Positions 1-8,069 of a stretch of 64,000 nucleotides of DNA are shown here, one piece after another; within the stretch, counting starts at the first letter, position 1, and the number at the start of each line of letters is the position of its first letter. Below the pieces are notes generated by a model that saw nothing but the letters and a program-made list of their open reading frames with translations, was not told the origin of the DNA and ran no database searches. The DNA is taken from positions 992,001 through 1,056,000 of the forward strand of contig CAWCCT010000012.1 in NCBI GenBank assembly GCA_963794165.1. The letters run 5' to 3'. This DNA is from PALSA-350 sp963794165 (GTDB lineage Bacteria > Acidobacteriota > Terriglobia > Terriglobales > Acidobacteriaceae). Made by a program: the position numbers and the translations under genes.

Positions 1-112
1 ATCATCTCCGATCCACGAGATACGCCGTCGCGAACTCTTGTGGGCCATGCTGGCCGCCGCCGCGTCGACCATCGGCGCGGGCTTCCCGGCCGTTCACAAA
101 AGGAGAACGAAC
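1..112 (+). other. Left-edge sequence, possible tail of an upstream gene
   Basis: No complete gene fits here. One frame closes with a TGA at 114-116, which would overlap the ATG at 113 in the ATGA style common in this window, so the end of a preceding operon gene may lie here. The 37 visible residues of that frame are arginine- and proline-rich and match nothing I recognise. A second frame is open straight into the NIPSNAP gene. The junction is ambiguous without the sequence to the left. Confidence 0.2.
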
Positions 113-439
113 ATGACAGTCACCTGTTTCATCCATTATCAGATTGATCCATTTCAGCGCGACGAGTTCCGCAAGTACGCTGAGGCCTGGGGCCGCATCA
201 TTCCGCGTTGTGGAGGCCGTCTGATCGGTTACTTCCTGCCTTACGAAGGTACAAACGATGTGGCGTGGGGACTGATTGCCTTTGACAGCTTAGCGTCCTA
301 TGAAAAATACCGTGCCCGCTTGAGATCCGACCCGGAAGCCCGCGCGAACTTCGCCTTCGCCCAGGCGAAACGCATTATCCTACGGGAAGAGAGGACATTT
401 TTGGAAGCAGTCGAAGGCTCGCTTCCGCAGGAAGGTTGA
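113..439 (+). CDS. NIPSNAP family protein
   Basis: A 108-residue protein with the NIPSNAP/dimeric alpha-beta barrel pattern: an early HYQIDP strand, the segment WGRIIPRCGGRLIGYFLP in which the conserved GG precedes the strand, then a WGLIAFDSLASYEKYRARL helix region. NIPSNAP-like bacterial proteins are small cytosolic proteins of mostly unknown role. The ATG at 113 is chosen because AAAAGGAGAACGAAC lies just upstream; the frame stays open to position 38 but has no comparable ribosome site there. The stop overlaps the spacer before the next gene, whose ATG is at 445, so the three genes from 113 to 1912 read as one operon. The identification is good at family level and says little about function. 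Confidence 0.8.
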   Translation: MTVTCFIHYQIDPFQRDEFRKYAEAWGRIIPRCGGRLIGYFLPYEGTNDVAWGLIAFDSLASYEKYRARLRSDPEARANFAFAQAKRIILREERTFLEAVEGSLPQEG

Positions 440-444
440 CGATC

Positions 445-1257
445 ATGACGCAAACCGAAAAGGGAAAAATCTTCCGCGACCTCCACCAGGGCGCGGGTGC
501 ATTCCTGCTTCCCAATCCGTGGGACATAGGTACAGCGCGACTGCTTGCAGCGCTGGGCTATCAGGCATTGGCGACCACCAGCGCCGGACACGCATTCTCC
601 ATGGGACAGCAGGACAATACCCTCAGTCGCGACACGGTGATGGAGCACGTAGCTGCGATCGTGTCAGCAACGGCCTTGCCGGTAAGTGTCGATCTGGGAA
701 ATGGCTTTGGGGATGGGCCTGAGGAGGTGGCGCAAACCATCAGTCTCGTGGCTGCGGCAGGTGCGGTGGGTGGTTCCATCGAGGATGCCACAGGACGGCC
801 GGACGAACCGATCTACCAGGAGGAGCTGGCGATCGAACGAATACGTTCCGCTTCCAAAACTGCTCGGGAACTACCTTTTCCATTCACCCTGACAGCCCGC
901 TGCGAGAACTTTCTTGTAGGCGTCACAGATCTGGATGCGACGATCAGGAGATTGCAGGCTTACGAGCAGGCTGGCGCCGATGTCCTCTATGCGCCGGGAC
1001 TGACCACACGAGCCGATATTGCCGCCGTGATTGCGTCTCTCACCCGTCCGGTAAACGTGCTTATGGGGCTGGAGGGCAGCCGTTTAACCCAAGCGGAGCT
1101 CTCAGACATCGGCGTCAAGCGAATCAGCACAGGTAGCGCACTCTCGCGGGTCGCGCTAGGAGCCTTTCTGCGCGCGGCCCGCGAGATGCGTGATCACGGA
1201 ACGTTCACCTTTGTCGATCAAGCCGCCGGCTCCAGGGAAATCGCCGCTTTAATATAG
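445..1257 (+). CDS. Isocitrate lyase/PEP mutase family protein
   Basis: A 270-residue TIM-barrel enzyme of the PEP mutase/isocitrate lyase superfamily. Seen in order: NPWDIGTARLL near the start, TTSAGHAFSMGQQD, the metal-binding region VSVDLGNGFGDGPEEV, GGSIEDATG, and ARCENFLVG, all typical of the short oxaloacetate decarboxylase / carboxyphosphonoenolpyruvate mutase-like branch. The KKCGH signature of true isocitrate lyase is absent, so a glyoxylate-cycle role is unlikely. Reactions in this branch form or break a C-C or C-P bond next to an oxo-acid; the substrate cannot be told. ATG 445 is preferred over the in-frame TTG at 436, because the AGGAAGG motif at 430-435 abuts the TTG but is well spaced from the ATG. 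It is co-transcribed with its neighbours. Confidence 0.8.
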   Translation: MTQTEKGKIFRDLHQGAGAFLLPNPWDIGTARLLAALGYQALATTSAGHAFSMGQQDNTLSRDTVMEHVAAIVSATALPVSVDLGNGFGDGPEEVAQTISLVAAAGAVGGSIEDATGRPDEPIYQEELAIERIRSASKTARELPFPFTLTARCENFLVGVTDLDATIRRLQAYEQAGADVLYAPGLTTRADIAAVIASLTRPVNVLMGLEGSRLTQAELSDIGVKRISTGSALSRVALGAFLRAAREMRDHGTFTFVDQAAGSREIAALI

Positions 1258-1264
1258 AGAAGGA

Positions 1265-1912
1265 ATGTCCAAACTTCGCGTCCATTGTTTCTCAATCTCT
1301 CTTGATGGCTACAGCGCCGGTCCCAACCAGGATCTCGACAATCCAGTAGGCGTGGGTGGTCTCCCGGTATTTGGATGGCAATTTGCAACCCACACTCATC
1401 GCCGGATGTCCGGTAAGGAGGGTGGCGAAACGGGCCTGGACGACGACATGGTGGCTCGTGGATTTGAGGGCATCGGCGCCTGGATCATGGGTCGCAACAT
1501 GTTTGGTCCTATCCGCGGCCCATGGATCGACGAAAGTTGGAAAGGCTGGTGGGGCGATAACCCCGTGTACCACACGCCAGTTTTTGTGCTCACCCATCAT
1601 CCTCGCGCCTCCATCACAATGCAAGGAGGAACAACCTTCCACTTCGTGACCGGCGGCATTCAAGCCGCGCTGGAGCGAGCCAAGGACGCTGCGCAAGGAA
1701 AGGATGTCCGTCTAGGTGGCGGGGTCGAAACCATGAGGCAATATCTGCGCGCAGGTTTGGTGGACGAGCTGCATTTTGTCCTCTCGCCCGCCCTGATCGG
1801 CTCGGGAGAGCGCCTATTTCCAGAGGTAAACCTCCCAAGTCTCGGCTATCAACTCACCAACCACATTCCCACACCGGGCGCGACCCACGTCCTATTGAGC
1901 AAACGCAAATAA
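1265..1912 (+). CDS. RibD C-terminal/dihydrofolate reductase family protein
   Basis: A 215-residue protein of the RibD-C/DHFR-like reductase fold. It opens with the strand LRVHCFSISLDGYSAGP, has the IMGRNMFGPIRGPW element, then VFVLTHHPR, and ends with the nucleotide-binding stretch VRLGGGVETMRQYLRAGLVDELH and ALIGSGERLFP, the classic order of this family. Members are NAD(P)H-dependent reductases; stand-alone homologues like this are usually uncharacterised and are not the riboflavin enzyme. It starts 7 bp after the PEP-mutase-like gene with AGAAGGA immediately before the ATG, so it is the last gene of a three-gene operon. After it comes a repeat-filled spacer of about 690 bp. Confidence 0.82.
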   Translation: MSKLRVHCFSISLDGYSAGPNQDLDNPVGVGGLPVFGWQFATHTHRRMSGKEGGETGLDDDMVARGFEGIGAWIMGRNMFGPIRGPWIDESWKGWWGDNPVYHTPVFVLTHHPRASITMQGGTTFHFVTGGIQAALERAKDAAQGKDVRLGGGVETMRQYLRAGLVDELHFVLSPALIGSGERLFPEVNLPSLGYQLTNHIPTPGATHVLLSKRK

Positions 1913-2053
1913 AGAATCGTCTCCGCCGTGAGTTGCTGCGGACGAAAACTAAGTTTCTGAAGGGTACGGCCTTTAGGCCGTACATAATTCCTTTGCAATG
2001 AATCCGGCTTTAGCCGCTGAGGGAACGATTTTCGTCCAGCCGCCACTCGGGCC

Positions 2054-2145
2054 GCCCTCCACTTCGCGCTCCAGTGCTTTGTATCAGGGCCCGACTTTAG
2101 TCGGGCCGCAAAGAATTGAAAGAGATTGGGCTTTAGCCCCTGCTC
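2054..2145. repeat. Palindromic repeat family F, copy 1
   Basis: The block contains GTGCTTTGTATCAGGGCC followed by CCCGACTTTAGTCGGG, a perfect hairpin, and then TTGGGCTTTAGCCCC, a second hairpin. Nearly the same ordered block occurs at 48149-48238, and a shorter copy at 46132-46185. The surrounding spacer also holds ACGGCCTTTAGGCCGT at about 1965-1982. No ORF here is credible; these are non-coding palindromic repeats, probably mobile or transcribed as hairpins. Confidence 0.8.
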
Positions 2146-2189
2146 TGGAGCATCTGAGGCCGGGGCTTTAGAGTCCGCATGGGAACCCG

Positions 2190-2460
2190 TTATTTCCAAA
2201 CGTAGTCCCCGCAGCAGGGACGTCTGAAACTAGCCAAGGACGCAGTACCACAAACGATAACTTGCTTCGGATGTTTTTCGTCAAAACTCCCACAAAATCG
2301 TCATCCTGAGCGCAGCGCCTCACAGCTTTACCGATTGACACAGCGCTTATACCGCGGAGTCGAAGAGCCTGTCCCGAGCGTAGCCGAGGGAACCCCGGCG
2401 GGCTCATCTTACCTATGCTGTTCGGAGTTTTCCGACAAGAAGCCCAGGGCGCTCGGCGCT
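2190..2460. repeat. Repeat family D, copy 1
   Basis: The core CACAAAATCGTCATCCTGAG at about 2291-2310 is followed by GCGCAGCGCCTCAC and later by GAGTCGAAG. The same order is found at about 46332-46450 and, inverted, at about 46565-46765. The similarity extends upstream through GTTTTTCGTCAAA and a degenerate GGGACG...CCAAGGAC stretch, giving a unit of roughly 250 bp. No gene is visible in it. Confidence 0.7.
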
Positions 2461-2620
2461 GGATGATGTTTTTGCGGCGAGTTGGAGACCTAAAACAAAC
2501 AGCGACGACTCGGATTTCTATTGTTTGTCTGCCTGAGTGTCCCCACCTATTCGCCAAACCTCGATCCCGCGTATGGCCGGCACGGTCCGCTGAGCCCATG
2601 CGAGAATGACAACAAACATC

Positions 2621-4147
2621 ATGACCCTTAGTAAGTGGAACATTCTTATTACCCTCTGCCTGACCACCAGCGCCTTCGCGCAGACCGCTGAGCAACGCAC
2701 GGTCCGAGCCTTCGAAGCCGCCAAAAAGAACCCGCTCGAACTGCGCGTGTTTTTACAAGGCATGCCCAAGGGCGCCGACCTGCATCTGCACTTGAGCGGC
2801 GCAGTCTACGCCGAGACATTCATTCGCAACGCCGCGCAGGACGGACTCTGCGTGACCACGGCAACCATGACCTATATCAAGCCTCAGGCCGCTTGTGGTG
2901 AGGGAGAAGTGCCCGCCGCCAATGCGTTCAAGGACCAGAAACTCTACGACGCCTTGGTCGATGCATTCTCGATGCGCTCCTTTGTGCCCTCCGCTGGAAT
3001 CTCTGCCCACGATCAATTCTTCGCCACCTTCGCCCGCTTCTTCGCCCTCGGGAACGCTCATGCCGGCGAGTGGGTCGATGAGACGGCGACCCTCGCTGCG
3101 CAGCAGAACCAGCAATACATTGAAGCCATGTACACGCCCGCGTTCTCGAACGCGGCCAAACTTGGCTATCAAATTGGCTGGAGCGGCGACTCTACAGAAG
3201 ACATGAAAAAAACCCGCGATGCCCTGCTTGCCGCCGGACTACGCGACGAGATCGCCACCGACCGTAAAGAGTTCGACCAGGTCGAAGCCGACCGTGCCCA
3301 GCGTGAACATTGCGGGCAAGCAGATCCAAAACCCGCCTGTTCCGTCAAGGTGCTGTATCTCTTTCAGGTACTGCGCGGATTCCCTCCTCAGCAGGTCTAT
3401 GCGCAGACATTACTTGGATTTGAGGTTGCCTCGCTGGATCCGCGTGTAGTCGGTTTGAACCTAGTTATGCCCGAAGATGGATACCTTTCGATGCGCGACG
3501 ACCACCTGCACATGGAGATGCTCAACTATCTCCACAGTATCTATCCGAAGGTTCGCATATCCCTGCACGCCGGTGAACTCGCGCCGGGTCTGGTCCCGCC
3601 GGATGGATTGAAATTCCATATCCGCGAAGCCGTCCAACTGGGCCATGCTGAGCGCATCGGTCATGGAGTGGATGTGATGTATGAAGACCGTCCCCACGAA
3701 CTACTGCAGGAGCTTGCCGCGAAACACATCATGGTCGAGATCAATCTCACTTCCAACGATGTGATTCTGGGCATCAAGGGCAAAGACCATCCGCTCGACC
3801 TGTACCGTGCAGCGCATGTTCCGGTAGCGCTTTCAACCGATGACGAAGGTGTCTCTCGTATCGACATCACCCATGAATATGAAAAAGGCGTGCAAGAGCA
3901 GGGCCTCGGCTACCTCGACCTCAAGAACATGGCTCGGACCTCGCTCGAGCACTCATTCATCCCTGGTGAAAGTCTCTGGACCGCCCCTGACAACTTCACT
4001 CGCCGCAAATCAGCCTGTGCCGCCCCCATTACACCGGCGAGCAAACCTGCTCCTGCCTGTGCAGTGCTGCTCAAATCCAGCGACCGTGCTGCCCAGCAAT
4101 GGGAACTGGAACGCCGATTTGCCGCCTTCGAATTCTCCATCCGCTAA
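2621..4147 (+). CDS. Exported adenosine deaminase family amidohydrolase
   Basis: A roughly 510-residue protein with an N-terminal signal peptide (hydrophobic run ending TTSAFAQ) and the full metal site of the adenosine/AMP deaminase superfamily. Numbered from the upstream ATG at 2606, these are HLHLS with His60 and His62, HAGE at 321-324, the IGHG histidine near 353, and the paired aspartates of STDDEG near 412-413. The length and the secretion signal resemble the secreted ADA-related branch rather than the usual 330-residue cytosolic Add. Expected role: hydrolytic deamination of adenosine or a related nucleoside in the periplasm. ATG 2621 gives a cleaner signal peptide than ATG 2606; neither has a strong ribosome site. 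It stands alone between a repeat spacer and the rhamnose genes. It could feed the purine-degrading genes elsewhere in the window, which is inference. Confidence 0.8.
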   Translation: MTLSKWNILITLCLTTSAFAQTAEQRTVRAFEAAKKNPLELRVFLQGMPKGADLHLHLSGAVYAETFIRNAAQDGLCVTTATMTYIKPQAACGEGEVPAANAFKDQKLYDALVDAFSMRSFVPSAGISAHDQFFATFARFFALGNAHAGEWVDETATLAAQQNQQYIEAMYTPAFSNAAKLGYQIGWSGDSTEDMKKTRDALLAAGLRDEIATDRKEFDQVEADRAQREHCGQADPKPACSVKVLYLFQVLRGFPPQQVYAQTLLGFEVASLDPRVVGLNLVMPEDGYLSMRDDHLHMEMLNYLHSIYPKVRISLHAGELAPGLVPPDGLKFHIREAVQLGHAERIGHGVDVMYEDRPHELLQELAAKHIMVEINLTSNDVILGIKGKDHPLDLYRAAHVPVALSTDDEGVSRIDITHEYEKGVQEQGLGYLDLKNMARTSLEHSFIPGESLWTAPDNFTRRKSACAAPITPASKPAPACAVLLKSSDRAAQQWELERRFAAFEFSIR

Positions 4148-4383
4148 GCCTGAGGGTGCCCGAATTATTTTTAAGAACAAAGCGTAAGGAAACCATCACA
4201 GACCGCATCTATACGGTGTGACCCCTTCCATTCTGCTGCCGGCCACGCTGCGCTGCGACTCACCTCGGCGACTTACTTCGCTTAATTCGCTTATTTCGCA
4301 CTCGCTTCAACGAAACAGACAGACTTACAGCGCTTATGGCGCTTTTAGCGCATTTTCCTCAGAAAAGCACACTGGGCGCCCGC
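4148..4383. other. Spacer between convergent genes
   Basis: This spacer lies between the ends of two convergent genes. It contains short imperfect iterations of a TTCGCTTA-like unit around 4270-4310 and GCGCTTATGGCGC near 4330. I see no gene and no clean hairpin with a U-run. Confidence 0.4.
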
Positions 4384-6579
4384 TTATCGGAGGTAAGCCT
4401 CGGTTAGTCCTCCATCAACCGGAATCAGGTGGCCCGTGGTACACCGCGCCTGTGGGCCGGCCAGGAAAAGGATGGCAGTGGCACAATCTTTAGGATCAAT
4501 AGGCTGATGCGTCAATGTTCGCTTAGCGTAGAACTGCGCCAGCAAATTCCGCAGCTCCTCATCGGAGGAAGATTCTTCGAAGGCTATACCGTATTTTGCC
4601 AGCGACGTTTTCACCCGGTCGCGAGGAAACATGGTAGAACCCTTCACCACCGTGGCTGGACTGATGCCATTGACGCGAACCTTAGGAGACAAGCGGACTG
4701 CGAGTTCGCGAACCAGGTGGCTGACTGCCGCCTTGCTGACGTCGTAGGCTTCGCTGCCACGCTTGGCCACCACTGCATTGGCCGAGCTGGTCAATACTAT
4801 GCTGGTTTCAATTCCCTGAGCATCAAAGATCCTGGCGGCCTCGTCTGCCAGAAGGTAATTGCCTGTGACGTTGACCTCGAGCGTCGCTGCCCACTGCGCG
4901 TCGCTGACCGTGCCGTCGGGCGAGGAAGGGAACAGCGCAGCCGTATTAATCACTATGTCTACGCCTCCATAGGCCGCAACTGTCGCCTCGAGCGCCGCCC
5001 GAATAGAGACCCGGTCGCGGATATCAATCCTCGCCGCCACCGCAACTTCGCGGCCCGCCGCCTTCTGGGCTTCTGCCGCAACCTTGGCCGCTGCTTCCAA
5101 CTCGCGGTCCGCGACCACCACGTGCGCGCCGCGTTCTGCTGCCATCAGCACCACCTCGCGCCCGATTCCGCTGGCCCCGCCAACCACCACCACGATGCGG
5201 CCGCTCAATTCTTTCGCCCCGGGCTGCCGTCGTATCTTTGCTTCTTCCAAAGCCCAATACTCGATCCGAAACGCTTCCGCAGCCGGAAGAGCAACATAGT
5301 TGGCGTGGACTTTGAACGCGCTGGTATCAGCCGCGGGGCCCGACTGGGGCAGGATTGCAGGGCATTTGCCCTCATCCAGATGCCCGGCGCCTTCCATCAC
5401 GTGGATGGCGTTGACATAGAATTCGCCCGTGATCCGAGCCTCGGCCTTGTTCTTGCCAAAGCTGAACATGCCGATCCCCGGTACCAGCACCACGGTTGGA
5501 TTGGCCTGTCGCATCGCCGGCGAATCTGCCGCTGCGTGCTTCTGGTAGTAGCTCGCGTATTCGCGGCGATAGCGATCCATCGCCGCTTTCGCCGCAGCCT
5601 GAATCTGCGCCGCGTCACCGGCCTGGTCCCAGTCCACGAAAAGCGGCCGGATCTTCGTTCTGATGAAATGGTCCGGGCAGCTCGTGCCCAGGTACGCCAG
5701 CTCTGCCGCCGACTGCGAATTGACGAAGTCCAGCACCTCAGGCATGTCACTGAAACTGCCAATCATGCGCTGCCCGGTGGAGACGCTGCCGCGAAGGAAA
5801 GGCATCAGTTCATTGGCCATCGCCTGCCGCTGCTGGTGCGGCCTGTGCTTTCCGCCTCCAAACGAAATGCCCTTTTTCCTCGACCGATGACTCTCCACAA
5901 ACTGGCCGATCTGGTCGATGATCGTGATGGTGTTGACATACGATTCGCGCTGCGTGTTTCCCCATGTGAAGAGGCCATGGCCCCCGAGTACAACTCCATC
6001 GCACCCGGGCGCTTCCTTGACGGCACGCTCCATCATGATGGCCAGTTCAAAGCCGGGCCGCTGCCAGGGAATCCACACCAGTTTGTGGCCAAATTCCTGG
6101 TTGAACTCATCCATCTTCTCCTTGCCGTTGGCCGAAGCAGCGAGGGCGATCCCCCAGTCAGGGTGGAGATGATCGACGTGGGCGAAGGGAAGAAAAGCGT
6201 GCAACGGTGTATCGATCGAAGCGACGACAGGATTGTTCCCGAAGCTGCACAGCGGATACAAGCCGACCATCTCGTCTTCCAGCTCAACGCCGCGATAAAT
6301 CTTTGTCAGGGCAAGCACTCTATCGAGATACAGCGTGGCAAAACCTTCCACCTTGATGCTGCCCAGGTCGCCGCCGCTCCCCTTCACCCACAGCACCATC
6401 TTCTTCTGACCCTCCAGTGGATCGGTCCCCTCGATCTTCGAGCTGGTGTTTCCCCCGCCGAAGTTGGTGATGCGCAAGTCGGATCCCAGCAAGTTGGAGC
6501 GATAACGCAAGAGAGCCGGGGGATCCAGAGTGCTCGCATGTTTCTCATCCCAAAGATCGGTGAGATATTTCAGGGACAT
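4384..6579 (-). CDS. rhaEW: Bifunctional rhamnulose-1-phosphate aldolase/lactaldehyde dehydrogenase
   Basis: A 731-residue two-domain enzyme. Residues up to about 430 are a class II (zinc) aldolase with NFGGGNTSSK near the start and a histidine-rich stretch (AFLPFAHVDHLHPD, around 128-142) supplying metal ligands. The rest is a short-chain dehydrogenase with the NAD-binding GGASGIGRE near 466 and the catalytic Tyr and Lys of YDVSK near 611-615. This fusion is the known RhaE-RhaW arrangement that cleaves L-rhamnulose-1-phosphate to dihydroxyacetone phosphate and lactaldehyde and then oxidises the lactaldehyde. The gene follows rhaI on the same strand with a short gap, so they form one operon. 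ATG 6579 is chosen for its GGAG five bases upstream. A long antisense open frame is only a shadow. Confidence 0.9.
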   Translation of the reverse strand: MSLKYLTDLWDEKHASTLDPPALLRYRSNLLGSDLRITNFGGGNTSSKIEGTDPLEGQKKMVLWVKGSGGDLGSIKVEGFATLYLDRVLALTKIYRGVELEDEMVGLYPLCSFGNNPVVASIDTPLHAFLPFAHVDHLHPDWGIALAASANGKEKMDEFNQEFGHKLVWIPWQRPGFELAIMMERAVKEAPGCDGVVLGGHGLFTWGNTQRESYVNTITIIDQIGQFVESHRSRKKGISFGGGKHRPHQQRQAMANELMPFLRGSVSTGQRMIGSFSDMPEVLDFVNSQSAAELAYLGTSCPDHFIRTKIRPLFVDWDQAGDAAQIQAAAKAAMDRYRREYASYYQKHAAADSPAMRQANPTVVLVPGIGMFSFGKNKAEARITGEFYVNAIHVMEGAGHLDEGKCPAILPQSGPAADTSAFKVHANYVALPAAEAFRIEYWALEEAKIRRQPGAKELSGRIVVVVGGASGIGREVVLMAAERGAHVVVADRELEAAAKVAAEAQKAAGREVAVAARIDIRDRVSIRAALEATVAAYGGVDIVINTAALFPSSPDGTVSDAQWAATLEVNVTGNYLLADEAARIFDAQGIETSIVLTSSANAVVAKRGSEAYDVSKAAVSHLVRELAVRLSPKVRVNGISPATVVKGSTMFPRDRVKTSLAKYGIAFEESSSDEELRNLLAQFYAKRTLTHQPIDPKDCATAILFLAGPQARCTTGHLIPVDGGLTEAYLR

Positions 6580-6642
6580 CACTTCTCCTATTCGACAACG
6601 TCGATGTACTAGATGGGGATGGTCCGGGAGGAGTGGAAAAAA

Positions 6643-7851
6643 TCAGGCATAACTCGACACTGCGCCTTGGTTTGCGGCAGCACGTTCCCGGGTGATCTGT
6701 TCGACATAGCCGCTTTCGCGAAGCGCCAAAAGCGGATCTTCTACCAGCCCCTTCGAGCGCCTCCAGCCTTTCACCATGGGCCGCACATCCTGCCAGAAAG
6801 CCGAACGAAAACATTCTTCGGCTTCCACCAGCTTGCATTGGTCCTGCAGCACGGACAGCCGTGCGTGATCCACCAGGGCTGCCTTGGCATAGATCTCCTG
6901 TGCCGTACAAACTGTCTGAACCATGGCTTCCATCTTGCCCTTCATGTTATGACTCTGGTCGATCATGAAGGCCACATCAACGGCGGCGCCCGTTTCCCAC
7001 TCGTAGTTACGGATCTCGTGAAAGATGCGGAAGACCTGGTACGGGTCGATCGATCCCAGGGTAAGATCATCGTCGGCGTAGCGTCGGTCATTGAAGTGGA
7101 AGCCGCCCAGCATCCCAGCGCGCAGCAGCCAGGCGACGATTTGCTCGATATTCTGCGCCTGGTAGTGATGCCCCGTATCCACCAGCACCAACGCCTGCGG
7201 TCCGGCCGACTTTGCCAGCAGCAGCGCCATACCCCAATCTGCGACATCGGTGTGGTAGAAGTACGGTTCAAAAGGTTTGTATTCGATGAGCAACCTCTGT
7301 GCCGGGCTCAGCGCCCCATGCACAGTTTTGAGAATCTCCTCGAACCAGCCAATCCGGCGCCGCATGCTTTGTGTTCCGGGATAGCTGGAGCCATCAGGAA
7401 ACCATGGAGCTACATCGCGTGAATTCAACTTGTCCGCAATGGCGACGCAGTCCAATAGATGATTGAGCGCCTGTTTGCGAACCTCCGGATCCGGATTGCC
7501 CACGGCGCCGAATTTGTATTCCTGGTCTTGAAAAAAATTAGGGTTGATAGACCCTGCCGCGACGCCGCATTTCCCGGACAGCTCTTTTACCTGGGGAACA
7601 TCTTTCAGTCCATTCGGCAGATCCCAAAGCACGTGCAGGGCAACAGTCGGGCATGCTCCGGTCAACTGGTTAACCATGCCGGCATCGCTGAATTTCTCCG
7701 CGATATTGGTCGCTGCCGCCGGCTGCACAAATTTGCCAAAGCGAGTTCCCGTATTAGCGAACCCCCAGGAAGGCAATTCAATCTTGAACCGATCGAGCGC
7801 CTGCCAAACAGAGCCTTCCGCGTCTTGTGCCACAGTGTCCCCCATCCGCAT
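6643..7851 (-). CDS. rhaI: L-rhamnose isomerase (RhaI type)
   Basis: A 402-residue TIM-barrel sugar isomerase of the RhaI type first known from Pseudomonas, unrelated in sequence to E. coli RhaA. Recognisable segments are the opening LDRFKIELPSWGFANTGTR, IEYKPFEPYFYHTD near 188-203 with the metal-binding glutamate, LVDTGHHYQAQNIEQIV near 220, and GGFHFNDRRYADDDLT near 249, which carry metal-binding aspartates and histidines. It would convert L-rhamnose to L-rhamnulose. It is the first gene of the two-gene operon with the aldolase/dehydrogenase; no rhamnulose kinase, regulator or transporter is adjacent. The ribosome site at ATG 7851 is weak, and ATG 7845 is possible. Confidence 0.9.
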   Translation of the reverse strand: MRMGDTVAQDAEGSVWQALDRFKIELPSWGFANTGTRFGKFVQPAAATNIAEKFSDAGMVNQLTGACPTVALHVLWDLPNGLKDVPQVKELSGKCGVAAGSINPNFFQDQEYKFGAVGNPDPEVRKQALNHLLDCVAIADKLNSRDVAPWFPDGSSYPGTQSMRRRIGWFEEILKTVHGALSPAQRLLIEYKPFEPYFYHTDVADWGMALLLAKSAGPQALVLVDTGHHYQAQNIEQIVAWLLRAGMLGGFHFNDRRYADDDLTLGSIDPYQVFRIFHEIRNYEWETGAAVDVAFMIDQSHNMKGKMEAMVQTVCTAQEIYAKAALVDHARLSVLQDQCKLVEAEECFRSAFWQDVRPMVKGWRRSKGLVEDPLLALRESGYVEQITRERAAANQGAVSSYA

Positions 7852-7950
7852 GCAACAGGCTAATAGTCTCTATCCTCAACTTACGTCTGTCAATCAGCCC
7901 GGAGGTCACTAAGCGACCGGCCTCAGCTGTTCCATAGACCTCTCACGAAC

Positions 7951-8056
7951 GCCGGGTGCCCCACATCTCGCTCGTTTTTCGCGAGATGTGGGATACCGCT
8001 GCTCTCTCCCTCTGACTCTCGATTCATCTGATGCACTGAGCGGTCAACCTCAGTGG
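7951..8056. repeat. Repeat family A, short copy
   Basis: GGTGCCCCACATCTCGC is followed by a short loop and GCGAGATGTGGGATACC, forming a stem of about 13 bp, then the conserved tail CTGATGCACTGAGCGGTCAAC. Only the left half of the family-A element is present: the distal inverted arm seen in the copies at 15279, 31315 and 57679 is missing. It lies between divergently oriented rhaI and the end of the next minus-strand gene. Confidence 0.85.
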
Positions 8057-8069
8057 GGGAAGTAGAGAC

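Noticed and set aside
38..112. Upstream extension of the NIPSNAP protein
   Set aside because: The extension has no ribosome site, while AGGAGAACGAAC precedes the ATG at 113, and the family starts there.
4429..6612. A 727-residue open frame on the plus strand opposite rhaEW
   Set aside because: It is antisense to a gene with clear aldolase and dehydrogenase motifs, and its composition (many Arg, His and Gly) is that of a shadow frame in GC-rich DNA.
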